Positions 28,101-36,200 of a DNA stretch of 64,000 bases are shown one piece after another. Every line of letters begins with the position of its first letter. Position 1 is the first letter of the stretch. Source of the DNA: an uncultured Cytophagales bacterium (GTDB lineage: Bacteria > Bacteroidota > Bacteroidia > Cytophagales > UBA9547); NCBI GenBank assembly GCA_945957555.1, contig CAMFLX010000003.1, positions 1-64,000 on the forward strand. Reading direction: 5' to 3'. The notes beneath the pieces are model-generated. The model saw only the letters and a list, made by a program, of their open reading frames with translations, was not told the DNA's origin and searched no databases. The position numbers were made by a program, and so were the translations under genes.

Positions 28101-29161
28101 TTAATGCAACTAGTACTGCACAGACGGGGGCAGATATTGTGTCTATATTTGCGCCTTATATCAATATTGCCCAACCGATAGAGTCTTGTCAAGGAAATCT
28201 TGTAACCCTTACAACGGATTCTGTGAGAACTGGTGGTAATTCAACTTTTGAATGGTTTGTAAATGGTGTGAGCAAAGGAATCACCACTGCGTTCTCTCCA
28301 CTTTCGCAATCATTCAACAACGGTGACAAAGTAAAAATAGCAGTAACTTCCGATTTGAAGTGTGCAGTTCCGAAAATGGATACCTCTACTGCAGTTTCTT
28401 TGGTGGTATATCCAATTCCTACTCCAGACATCATAGAACTTAGCGATACTATATGTGAGGGAAGCACACTGAATTATACGGTTCATAATACCAAAGGCGC
28501 GCTGAAATGGTTTAAAGATGGATTTGCGATTTTAAATCAAACTGATTCAACGATCATTATATCGGAACCAGGGGCATATTCTGTTGAAGAAAGCCGTAAG
28601 AACGGACTTTGTCCAGTGAAATCAGATACGATAGTGGTAACTGTGATTCCTATCCCAGTAGCTAATGCAGGTACAGATCAATATGTATTGGATGGTGATA
28701 TTGTAACACTCAATGGCTCTGGTGGTGGTTTATACTCATGGTCTCCCGCTGATTCGTTAACAGGCCCAAGTAATATCGCTAATCCTAAGTTTTTGGCAAA
28801 ACAGAATATTTCATTTACACTTACAGTAATGGACTCAACTCAAACTTGTAGTTCGACAGATAATGTTATGATATTTGTAGAAAGGCCAATTATTATTGTC
28901 AATACGTTCTCTCCTAATGGTGACGGTGTCAATGATGGCTGGGTAATTCGCAATATTGAAAGTTTCCCTAAATGTCTAGTAAAAATCTACAATAGATGGG
29001 GTAGTTTGGTTTGGCAGTCTCATAGCTATCCAAATCCTTGGGATGGTACTAATATGTACAACGACCAAGTATTGCCAGATGGTACTTACTTCTATATCAT
29101 AGAGTTGAACAGCACAATTTTCAAAAATCCATACCAAGGATGGGTTCAAATAGTTAGATAA
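22148..29161 (+). CDS. Giant RCC1/Ig-like surface protein with T9SS type B sorting domain
   Basis: About 2337 residues, secreted through the type IX system. I chose the second ATG (22148), where MNVFKSRLLGVIITSLFTI begins a normal signal peptide. The N-terminus (about 30-440) has seven RCC1-type propeller blades, each with a W-G core (VYVWGSNANGQLG, VWAWGGNADGQIG, FYAWGCNTYGQLG). After a linker come about ten Ig-like repeats of roughly 95 residues (24.99-27.87 kb), each opening with GxIxxDTTICxG and carrying YQW and YRR motifs. The last 90 residues form the CHU_C/type B sorting domain: FSPNGDGVNDGW, KIYNRWGSLVW, PWDGT, DGTYFYII. The SprB-like layout with an adjacent PorP/SprF gene suggests an adhesin. 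Its ligand is unknown. Confidence 0.9.
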   Translation: MNVFKSRLLGVIITSLFTITTLNAQKELVISGGNTVSSLVCANRKVYVWGSNANGQLGLPGTGNITLPTAMPNGTFGGKDIQQVNSGSGAHFVALDCDGSVWAWGGNADGQIGNGTTGGVVTTPVQVTADPEILATNRSATGKLINASVVYSGTSNSFAILKDGRLVSWGKNDNTGGAFCAGCQAGQLGHGTTTSTNVAKYVRIDATTVLQNVIQVFAGDNVAYALVDPDGDGVGTVYSWGDGNNGTLGRNAAGNGNPASNAQIQSSFARPVYYANGTPMNNIIQLQAGDVFGIALDVNNYVWTWGNGGWNNATGNTTINYTGSDPRRVIAGTTTGASNDGTYLLAKAIGGGQGYGMAVTVDGKPVAWGGTGGCVDGGMTGTGTTTAGIPPTYIQYGPNQVHNNVTLINRGDTWGFYGTANNEFYAWGCNTYGQLGVGSTTDQTRAVKITPPSGCGLRDPFPFLDLSPNDTTVCQAEFTSLLLKSGFVPATGLDKSYQITWYRDGTLVKGNPSSTMTTEAGVSVNGTYLATSNGKYKVVIKYVGNNGGCVEYPIVEDSLEIKYFPQTFTAPTNLTYCGDSSVVNVISTSTSNGKYTWYPTNTSTTPLGYTIGSGTQKISVATITATTGNPKTKTVYVEETSFATGAVMPTQPCTAPTGTENSNLNSRYVRVVIYEDVTLDSLSVIYCNADGNSRVGQNFTWQASVFQSMVNTNGVIVPNTTGPETNGATISVAGLAGNTCRPTPLRIPVNIALKGSPTGRVYFIRIKQGTDYKLFNCTVSYPVADNVAGEKLVEFTGTNEFGNAGGVSEYKSPFFNLTFSTAQRYCNRVPVVLTELCPCNKPKSVTISAPATTPYTICEGSALTLKGTYVDGGKPIVSGINYLWYKLPNQAAIVAGDYKVLPVADKVFATTVAATDSGKWVLRVEDGTAKTASCYTEDTIHIKIDKPVVAGVISKDTTLCYGVNAPAFTVKTATTGGNGKTPTYQWYQSPKSPINFTKITGATSATYDPAVLNDTTLFYRKDSSGVCNSKNTNTVQVNMLKELKGGKVGRDTSICTGSAPVAFKEEAAATGGDLNYKYQWQSATVLAGPYADIATATGKTYSSGNLTQTTYFRRIVRTTKPVCADAYSDTIVVTVISKNNPGAIEKDDSTCSAVIPNTITNKTSATGSSTPVYSWVYQEQGSTGWTPVNPAVATDSYTPSALTKTTSYRRIAVTGAGTCNRDTTTAVKITVYPVVDAGTIGRDTTVCSGNVPNAFKVSSTAPSGGKGKYTYVWTVSVTPTGTYSAIPGATGATYTPTAQTVTTTTTVYIKREVKSGNCPVVTNTTPVTYTVLPVVSPGTIGNDTSICQGSAPKKLKEFTPATGGNGTYKYQWKISTDGVNFTNISGAPGTAKELVAVETIDTVTYYRRDVVSGTCDTMRSNVVKVTPIKGFFGGKVLGGNEYCSQVTGVIINDDVANPAKPPIGTTPSYFWIYKVGNNGAWQQIAGQTSLSLNMPSLQLNDTSYFQRVVVVGPGKCDTSGSNVITFNIYKQTVAADIVKDTTICSGNDLGAFGINPIMDTEGNGVYTWRWQSSTDNGANWSGDLATTSTFNPPALTATTLYRRLVKSGVCAEVGDTVTITVNPALTPGSIEKDQLICANTSPAKITELTASTGGGTTNYTYRWYTSADGVAFDTITSTNVKEYSPNALAVATWFKRETRFGTCAPALSNAVKISILPGIVPGVIGTSKTICYNSSVGTLTNTTSASGGNPSDVPVYSWLYSSNNGTTWDSVATNAVDYAPAGNLTTPMLYKRKVVIGTSQCNTAYTQPVLIKVFAPFSGGSIDSAQTICQNTQPKLLFEKTGAKGGDTTSAYTYVWENSTTGIGNWIQLASTNSANYQPPVQQDTIYFRRKVSSANGCGKDSSNIIKINVVENAPVSVTLTNPVACEFESIKYKATPVNGGATPKYQWFINGSVQPETDTTLVRTNLKNGDIVKVLLTSSIKCTVNATSTAQTGADIVSIFAPYINIAQPIESCQGNLVTLTTDSVRTGGNSTFEWFVNGVSKGITTAFSPLSQSFNNGDKVKIAVTSDLKCAVPKMDTSTAVSLVVYPIPTPDIIELSDTICEGSTLNYTVHNTKGALKWFKDGFAILNQTDSTIIISEPGAYSVEESRKNGLCPVKSDTIVVTVIPIPVANAGTDQYVLDGDIVTLNGSGGGLYSWSPADSLTGPSNIANPKFLAKQNISFTLTVMDSTQTCSSTDNVMIFVERPIIIVNTFSPNGDGVNDGWVIRNIESFPKCLVKIYNRWGSLVWQSHSYPNPWDGTNMYNDQVLPDGTYFYIIELNSTIFKNPYQGWVQIVR

Positions 29162-29183
29162 TTATTAAGAGGCAGAGCGGAAG

Positions 29184-30137
29184 ATGAAAAGAATAATAAT
29201 AACAGTTTTGGTATGTGTGAGTTACCTAATGTTTGGGCAACAAAGGCCACAGTATACTCAGTATATGATCAATCCATTTCTTGTGAACCCAGCAGTGTCT
29301 GGTTCTGAAGACTATGTGGATCTTAAAGCAGGTTATCGCAATCAATGGGTCAATATGGATGGTGCTCCTACCACTGTGTTTTTAAGTGGGCATTCACCGA
29401 TAGGTAAAAACAGGGCGACACATAGTAACAGGTCCAAAAACAAGAAAAATGGATGGCATGGTGTAGGTGGAATCATCACAAATGATGTAATTGGACCAAG
29501 TAATAATACTACTTTCAGTGCTGGTTATTCTTATCATTTGAAACTCTCACAGGGGGTTGTTGCTTCATTGGGTTTGTTGGGAGGCTTGCAGAGCTATAGG
29601 ATCGATGCTAATAAGCTAACGACGGTGACTGGTGGAGATGCAGCAGTAACAGGTGTTTCAGGAACTTCACTAGCTGACTTAAACACAGGGGCTTGGATTT
29701 ATTCTAAGTCGTTTTATGCTGGTGCTTCTGTAGTCCAAGTATTCCCTCAGAAAATTTTTAATAAGTCTGCTAATAATGGACGATTGGCACAGCACATGTT
29801 TTTCATGGGGGGGGTGAGAATTCCTTTTGGGTATGATAATGAGTTTGTTCTGATTCCTTCAGCAGTTGTTAAGGTTGTATATCCAGCACCCATTACTTTT
29901 GATATCAATACAAAATTAAAATACAGGGAGGCCATCTGGGCGGGTGTTTCTTACAGGAGAACTGATGCCGTAGCTCTGTTGGTAGGTGGCACAATTGCAA
30001 AGCGTATTGATTTGAGTTATTCTTATGACATCAATACTAGTTCTCTAAGAAGATACAATGGTGGTACACACGAAATAGTAATTGGCTATAGAATACCCTT
30101 GCCAAGCGATATCATTTGTCCTTCTAATTTCTGGTAA
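29184..30137 (+). CDS. PorP/SprF family type IX secretion-associated outer-membrane protein
   Basis: A 317-residue outer-membrane beta-barrel with a signal peptide. It has the family hallmark after cleavage, QYTQYMINPFLVNPA, followed by Y-R-QW (GYRNQWVNMDG) and the central GGIITNDVIGP segment. Members of this family (SprF in Flavobacterium) are needed for secretion or attachment of the type B CTD protein encoded next door. The gene begins 22 bp after the giant protein stop codon, so the two are almost certainly cotranscribed and work as a pair. A strong terminator closes the operon. Confidence 0.93.
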   Translation: MKRIIITVLVCVSYLMFGQQRPQYTQYMINPFLVNPAVSGSEDYVDLKAGYRNQWVNMDGAPTTVFLSGHSPIGKNRATHSNRSKNKKNGWHGVGGIITNDVIGPSNNTTFSAGYSYHLKLSQGVVASLGLLGGLQSYRIDANKLTTVTGGDAAVTGVSGTSLADLNTGAWIYSKSFYAGASVVQVFPQKIFNKSANNGRLAQHMFFMGGVRIPFGYDNEFVLIPSAVVKVVYPAPITFDINTKLKYREAIWAGVSYRRTDAVALLVGGTIAKRIDLSYSYDINTSSLRRYNGGTHEIVIGYRIPLPSDIICPSNFW

Positions 30138-30155
30138 TCAAAAAGAAGTCTTTAT

Positions 30156-30193
30156 AATGAGAAAGGATGTCAGTATTGACATCCTTTCTCATT
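30156..30193. terminator. Bidirectional terminator between PorP/SprF and the STN gene
   Basis: A perfect 17-bp inverted repeat (30156-30172 and 30177-30193, GTAT loop) sits between convergent genes. It begins 18 bp after the PorP/SprF stop, and its last base is the last base of the minus-strand gene. A and T flanks on both sides suit bidirectional termination. Confidence 0.9.
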
Positions 30194-31425
30194 TATCTAA
30201 GAAAGAACAATGCTCCTAGTCTAAAAGACAAAGATTGTGGATAAAGATTATAAACGGAGTTTGTGGTAAGTGGACTTATGTAGGGCTCGTATTCAAAACT
30301 ACCACTGAAAATTAATTTGTCCTTGTATAACAAACCCGCAGTAATAAATATAGAGGTGGAAATGGCCGCTTTTCTAACTTTTTGTTCGTAGATATCGCCG
30401 ATTACTTTGTCATCGTAGTATCTATTGAGTTTATCGGGAGTTTCTTTCTTTATTTGAATAAAATTGAGTCGAACACTTGCTCCTGCCCCATAAAAATATT
30501 GCTTTCTGGTTTGATATAAAGTAGTCTGCAAGGGAATACTAATGATACCATATTTTTCATCAGCTGCCTTGTTGACAAATTCGTCATTGGCCCTTCTATA
30601 TTCAACCCAAGTACTTTTTGTAGTTATGTTTTTATAACTCAGACCAATACTCAGCATCAGATTTTGGAAAGATCGACCTATAGCGATTTCAGGAAATACA
30701 GTGACTGTTGTTCTTTGTTTATATGAGAGCTCTTTTTTCCAGCCTGTAAGGTTGTTTTTGAACGCGGAAAATGTTTTGTCAAGTTCCAGTGTCGCTAATA
30801 CAAAATTAGTAGGCTTCACTTTCTGTGGAGTCTTCTTCTCTTGTATTGGTTTTTGAGTAGTATCTGAATTCTTTCTGGTTTTGGATATTTGTAGTGACCA
30901 ATTCCATTCTTTTTTAAATGTTTTATAAATTCTTCTTCTTTCAGACCAAGGAAGCGCATCAATCACTGAATTGTGATTTCCGTTATATATGTGTGTTTGA
31001 TTTTGTGCAGTTTTAGGGTTTTGACTTGTGCTTTTTGAACTGTCTGTCTTATTGGCAATTGCGTTTGGGGGAACTTTTTTCTTTACCACTACCACCATTC
31101 TGCCCACGACTACATAATCAAAAGGTGTTCCATATAAAATACTCTGTAGGACGGTTTCTATAGTGCTTGACTTTAAAGACTGTTTTTTGACCACATAGCC
31201 ATGTGCTTGTTGACCAGCATAAGAGAACTTCAAATCGTGTTTAAAAGAAAGCTCATTGAGAACGAAATCCAGAGTACCACCTTTCGTGTCAAAATCTATT
31301 TTGGTTTTGAGAAGAGATTTAGATGCATTTGAGAGGTTAAGAGTGTCTGTATTTAGATTTTGTCCCAAAACGATTAAAACGGCGTTTAGGAGAGAAAAGA
31401 TTAAAAAATTTTTAGTCACAGCCAT
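30193..31425 (-). CDS. STN-domain protein with C-terminal beta-barrel (surface-signalling partner)
   Basis: About 410 residues. After a signal peptide (MAVTKNFLIFSLLNAVLIVL), residues 35-115 form an STN domain: FDTKGGTLDFVLNELSF, FSYAGQQ, IETVLQSILYGTPFDY. A Lys/Ser/Thr/Gln-rich linker follows (about 120-220), then a C-terminal half with beta-barrel strands (TVTVFPEIAIGRSF, LSIGLSYKN, FYGAGASVRLNF) ending in FFLR. STN domains normally sit at the N-terminus of TonB-dependent transducers that signal to FecR; here there is no plug or 22-strand barrel. I chose M at 31425 because it lies in the 14-bp overlap with the FecR stop; 31461 is possible. Likely the outer-membrane sensor of the FecR/sigma system. 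Confidence 0.75.
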   Translation of the reverse strand: MAVTKNFLIFSLLNAVLIVLGQNLNTDTLNLSNASKSLLKTKIDFDTKGGTLDFVLNELSFKHDLKFSYAGQQAHGYVVKKQSLKSSTIETVLQSILYGTPFDYVVVGRMVVVVKKKVPPNAIANKTDSSKSTSQNPKTAQNQTHIYNGNHNSVIDALPWSERRRIYKTFKKEWNWSLQISKTRKNSDTTQKPIQEKKTPQKVKPTNFVLATLELDKTFSAFKNNLTGWKKELSYKQRTTVTVFPEIAIGRSFQNLMLSIGLSYKNITTKSTWVEYRRANDEFVNKAADEKYGIISIPLQTTLYQTRKQYFYGAGASVRLNFIQIKKETPDKLNRYYDDKVIGDIYEQKVRKAAISTSIFITAGLLYKDKLIFSGSFEYEPYISPLTTNSVYNLYPQSLSFRLGALFFLR

Positions 31426-32449
31426 GACCAGTAATGTATACTTTATGATGTTTTGTTTCAATTTTTAGATTCGATGCCAATTTTAATACCTCTAATGCCT
31501 CATCAAGTTTAAGCTCAGATAGATCACCTGAAAAAAGACATTCCTTTACATGTGAATCCAATCGAATTTCACAGTGGTGGATACGGCTTAGTATCTCTGT
31601 AACATCTCCTAACTTGGAACTTTTAAAGTTCAAAACATTGGTTTTCCAAGATACGAAATTTATTGCTTCCACGTGCGCAAGTACGTGTTCTTTTGAATTT
31701 TGAAGTTTTACTTGTTCACCAGCTTTAACAAGGATACTTGTGTTTTTGTTTTCAAATACCTTGACAATGCCTTCTGTTACTGTTACTTCCTTGATGCTCT
31801 CGGTTTCAATATTCCTTACGTTAAATTTAGTACCTACTACCTCAAGTTTGTAAGTGCCAAAGTGTACAATAAAAGGTCTGGATTTGTTAGGTATTACTTC
31901 AAAATACGCCTCTCCATTGATGGATATTTCTCGAGTATTTTTGTTCGAATAGTCAGTAGTTATATGAGAACCAACGTTTATCGTAACCACTGTGCCATCA
32001 GGCAATTTGTGATTAACAATATTGTCTTTTGCGTATATCGTCTCAGAAATATTCTTCTGTTCTGAAGAGTGCTCTGCTACCTGATCAGATTTGGGTTCTT
32101 CTTTATAAGGTGCGTTTGTATTTGCTGGTGTTTTTGTGGTATCTTTTTTATTTGGCTGCTCAGCTATTTCTTTATTATTAGGAATGGCCTTGTTCACTAA
32201 GTTTTGTGAATTTGTTTGATTTTGGAGTAAAATAAATGTAATCGTAAGGCCAAGCATAACAATAGCCGCTGCTGCATACCAATACCATGTACCTGCTTTT
32301 TTTGTTTGACGATTTGCCTTGACATTTATGTCCTTCATAACATTTTCCCAGATCTGGTGATCGTTGACTGATGTTACAGGCTCATCTACTATTTTTTTGC
32401 GGAGGTTTAACTTAAACTTATCGGATTCGTTATTAATTTTTTCTTCCAT
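31412..32449 (-). CDS. FecR-family anti-sigma factor
   Basis: A 345-residue inner-membrane regulator. The cytoplasmic N-terminus (1-55) would bind the sigma factor. A single membrane helix lies at about 56-77 (WYWYAAAAIVMLGLTITFIL). The periplasmic part has a FecR domain (NHKLPDGTVVTINVGSHI, GEAYFEVIPNKSRPFIV, VVGTKFNVRNI) and a C-terminal DUF4974/STN-like domain (SRIHHCEIRLDS). It is 26 bp downstream of the sigma gene and overlaps the STN gene, so the three form one operon. FecR proteins relay an outer-membrane signal to their sigma factor. Confidence 0.93.
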   Translation of the reverse strand: MEEKINNESDKFKLNLRKKIVDEPVTSVNDHQIWENVMKDINVKANRQTKKAGTWYWYAAAAIVMLGLTITFILLQNQTNSQNLVNKAIPNNKEIAEQPNKKDTTKTPANTNAPYKEEPKSDQVAEHSSEQKNISETIYAKDNIVNHKLPDGTVVTINVGSHITTDYSNKNTREISINGEAYFEVIPNKSRPFIVHFGTYKLEVVGTKFNVRNIETESIKEVTVTEGIVKVFENKNTSILVKAGEQVKLQNSKEHVLAHVEAINFVSWKTNVLNFKSSKLGDVTEILSRIHHCEIRLDSHVKECLFSGDLSELKLDEALEVLKLASNLKIETKHHKVYITGHGCD

Positions 32450-32475
32450 ATGTGAAGCTAATTATAGATAAGATG

Positions 32476-33018
32476 TTACTTTTTGGTATTATGTTGCTTG
32501 ACCAGCAATTTTTTTATCATTTTTTTTGCTTTTGAGTATTGAGATCTAGAGCTACCTTCAGAAATGCCTAATGTATCCGCTATCTCTTTATGTGAGTAAT
32601 CTTCCAAAACATACAAGTTAAATACAATCTTATAGCCTGGTGGTAACTTGCTAATTATTAATAGTATTTCGCTGGCATTGATGTCTTCTAATTCGTCTTC
32701 TGTATCTGTTGGAATATCTAACTCTTGCAAATCATCAATATTGTCAAAATCGAAGTTGGTTTTATTTTTTTTTAGAATGGCTAATGCGGTATTTACAACT
32801 ATTCTTTTGATCCATCCATCAAAGGATCCTTCAAACTTAAAATTTTTTAAGTTGTGGAAGACTTTGACAAAGGACTCTTGTAGAATATCGTCAACTTCTA
32901 TTGAAGTTTGAGCATATCTCGAAGCGACAGGACGCATTTTGGGTAGGTAATAGTCGAATACCTGCTTGAATGCTTTCACATCGCCTTTTGCTGCAGCCGA
33001 GATAACTGATGTGTTCAT
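32476..33018 (-). CDS. ECF-type RNA polymerase sigma factor
   Basis: A 180-residue sigma-70-family factor with region 2 (about 20-85: VDDILQESFVKVFHNL, FDGWIKRIVVNTA) and region 4 (about 120-172: LPPGYKIVFNLYVLEDYSHKE, then an HTH with IADTLGISEGSSRSQYSKAK). It is the first gene of the sigma/FecR/STN operon and is divergent from the 33297-37613 surface-protein gene. The TAnnTTTG-type promoter at 33039-33046 suggests housekeeping transcription of the operon. Its target promoters are unknown; the element at 33246-33280 is a candidate. Confidence 0.93.
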   Translation of the reverse strand: MNTSVISAAAKGDVKAFKQVFDYYLPKMRPVASRYAQTSIEVDDILQESFVKVFHNLKNFKFEGSFDGWIKRIVVNTALAILKKNKTNFDFDNIDDLQELDIPTDTEDELEDINASEILLIISKLPPGYKIVFNLYVLEDYSHKEIADTLGISEGSSRSQYSKAKKMIKKLLVKQHNTKK

Positions 33019-33038
33019 AGTGATGACGCTTATCTGTC

Positions 33039-33046
33039 CAAATATA
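33039..33046 (-). promoter_or_regulatory. Candidate -7 element of the sigma/FecR operon
   Basis: The minus strand reads TATATTTG, matching TAnnTTTG, 20 bp upstream of the sigma start codon. No clear -33 TTTG. Confidence 0.4.
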
Positions 33047-33245
33047 GGAATAAAATTTTATCTGTATTATTTTGTATTTTTTCGTTGATTGAAAAATTGG
33101 GTCCCTAACTACCAATGTGTTGATGATAGATTTTGCATACGACCATTTGTGGTTGTCTCATTAACAGTGGTTTGCGGTGGTTTGTTTTACAATTAAAAAA
33201 TCACAGTCTATTCGAAATGTTTTTTTAAAAAAAAGTAAAAATTTA

Positions 33246-33280
33246 GGCTGCGTTTTGAGTTTTTCCTTGATCTATAAGAT
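33246..33280 (+). promoter_or_regulatory. Shared promoter-like element, copy 1
   Basis: GGCTGCGTTTTGAG (33246-33259) is followed 13 bp later by TATAAGA (33273-33279), 18 bp before the start codon at 33297. The same two blocks occur at 38173-38207 upstream of the next large secreted-protein gene, with one base difference in spacing. It does not match TAnnTTTG, so an alternative sigma factor such as the divergent ECF gene may read it. Confidence 0.6.
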
Positions 33281-33296
33281 AGGTTAAAATCTCACT

Positions 33297-36200
33297 ATGA
33301 AGAATCATTTATACGCAATTATTGTTTTTTGGTTTATATTTTTTCGGTCCATAGCCCAAGATATTCACAGTGAAAGAATTATGGGATTGAGTTGTGACTA
33401 CGATAAGCTTAAATCTAGAGTTTGTGGAATACTGCAAATTTCTAGAGAAGACTCTTTGCTATTTTTTAAATATAAGGAGGATCATGTAGCAACATTTTTT
33501 TGGACACACAATCGTGAAATTTTGGATAGTTCTGACCTCAAAAAAATCAACAATCTGTTAGAGGATGATTTGGTGAAAGGATATACAACTTTTCAAAATA
33601 TTAAAGACTCTTTGAGCAATCTTCGGCCAGTCCCCATGGTCGTGAATGGACCTTGTAACAACATGGATTTTGAAACGGGAACCACTACTGGCTGGCAAGG
33701 GTTAACAGCTTCAGCTTGTACCACCTCTGTTGTTCCTTGTAATCAAATGGTTGGATTTAGTACTACTAGACATGTGATCACTAGAAGAACAACAGTGGAC
33801 CCATATATACCGGCTTTGCCTACCGTGGCACCGGGGGGTAATTTTTCTGTGAAAATCGAGGATTATTTGAGTGGGCAGGATGCTGGTTTGCCCACAGGTG
33901 GAAATGCCTCGCTGATCAGACAAACCTTTTTGGTAACACCAAGCAATAATCTTTTTACCTATCAATATGCCGCGGTATTAGAAGATCCTGGTGATCACCT
34001 CGATTCTGAAAGACCCTATTTTAAGGTGAGATTATATGATGAAAAAGGGGCAGAAATTCCTTGCGCCTCTTATACCGTTATTGCGAAGCCTCCTCTTCAA
34101 AATTTTATCCATGTGGGAGTAAATAATCCCAATAGGGGACGTAATAGCCAGATGGATTTGTATTATAGAAATTGGGCTACAGTTTCTATTCCCTTAACTG
34201 CCTATATGGGCCAGAATGTAACGGCTGTATTTATGGCTTCTGACTGTTCTAGAGGAGGGCACATGGCTTATGCGTATGTAGATGCAAAATGTGAAGCGAT
34301 TGATCCTCCGCAGGATACGACTATTTGTGGAAATACACCTAAAACTCTGACTGGGCCCAATGGTTTTGCGGGTTATAGTTGGACGGGTCCTGGTATAATA
34401 GGCTCCACAACGCAAAGAACGGTTACTTTTAATAAACCTGGAAAATATGTAGTAACACTTACTCCATTTTCTGATGATCCATGTCCTATCAGTATGGATT
34501 TTACTGTAATACAGATTTGTCCTTTAGGCCCCATTAAAGATACTTTATGTGAGACTGCTAAAGGAACAGGAAGAGCTACTGGGGTTAATTTGAATTCGTA
34601 TAATTCGAGTATTATAGCAGCACATACGAATGTAAGTACACCTGTTAATATTCTTTCTTGGCATACAGCTAAGCCCGCATCCGCTTCTAATAGAGTTACA
34701 ACGCCTACCAATGTTTCTGTGGCAAATGGACAAAAATTTTATGCAGTTACATCATTGCCAGATACTGTTGAGTTAAATTTTTTAATCAATAGCATTCCAA
34801 CGATTACTTTTCCTGCTGTTGATTCAGTCTGTGAGGGTGCTGCTGCATTTCAAATTTCGGGTGTTATGCCTGCTGGTGGGATTTTTTCGGGCTCAAATGT
34901 TTCGTCTACTGGGCTTTTTACGCCAGGAGTAGCAGGTACCTATTCTGTGAAGTATAAATATACGAATGTGGCCGGTTGTAAGGATTCTGCCCTGCAAATG
35001 ATAACTGTAGTAAAACCCGCCACTGTTTCGGTAAGTCCCGTTTCTCCTTTATGTGCCAACGTTAATACAGTAAATGTTACTGGAATAGCTATAGGTACTT
35101 CCAATGTAACCTGGAGCGGAGGTGCTGGTTCTTTTAGCGCACCAAATGCATTAAATACTACTTATACTCCTTCAACTGCAGAGAAGAGCGGCACTAGTCC
35201 TGTTGTTTTGACACTTACGGGAACGGCTCAATCACCTTGCCCTGTTGTAAAGTCAACTGTAAGCATGAGTTTTGTTCCTGTGCCCACTGTAGATGCTCAG
35301 GACGTTTCTAAACTTTGCATGAACGTTGATTCAATACCTCTCGTTGGCACCTCGAAAAATTGCTCTAGTGTGCTATGGACTGGAGGGTTGGGTTCATTTA
35401 ATAATCCTGGATCTTTGAATGCGGTTTATTATCCAACTACTACAGAAAAGAGTTCTGCTGCGGGTATTACCCTGACTTTAACTGGTCAAGGTAACACGCC
35501 CTGTCCTTCGGTACAGGACCAAACCAAGTTGACCTTTACACCCTTGGCTGCTGTAGCGATTCCATCAGTTGCAGCTATTTGTAATACCACCGATTCTGTA
35601 CAGATTGTGGCTAGTTCTCAGAATACTACTGCACTTGCATGGTCTGGTGGGGCTGGGAGGTTTAGCAAAAACAATGCTTTGCAAACGTATTATTATCTAA
35701 GTCAATCAGAAAAAAATAGCGGGAGCACGATTTCCCTTTTCCTTTTAGGTACGGCACAAAGTCCTTGCCCACAGGTGAGAGATACGGTTGAGATTAGTTT
35801 GATCAAGGCACCAAGTGTTTCGGCCGTTGACTTGCCCGTATTTTGTACTACGGTGGATTCTGTGCAGTTGAGTGGTTTGGCTCAAAACAATCTTAGTGTT
35901 ACATGGACTGGAGGTACAGGGACCTTCAAAGATGTAGTTTCGACCAGTACTGTTTACTATCCAAGTGTTGCTGACAAAAGTGCCTCGCCTGTTGCGCTTC
36001 GTTTTACAGCTATAGCTCATGCACCTTGTACCAATGTTTCTGATACGATTTCATTACGCATTGTACAAAAGCCGTTTATTCAATTGCAGCCATCGGCTCC
36101 AATTTGTGCTACTGCGAATTCTCTACCGATTACTTGGCTCTCTCAAAATGCACAGTCTATACAGTGGACTGTAGCTGGTACTATTAATACTACGGGTGTA

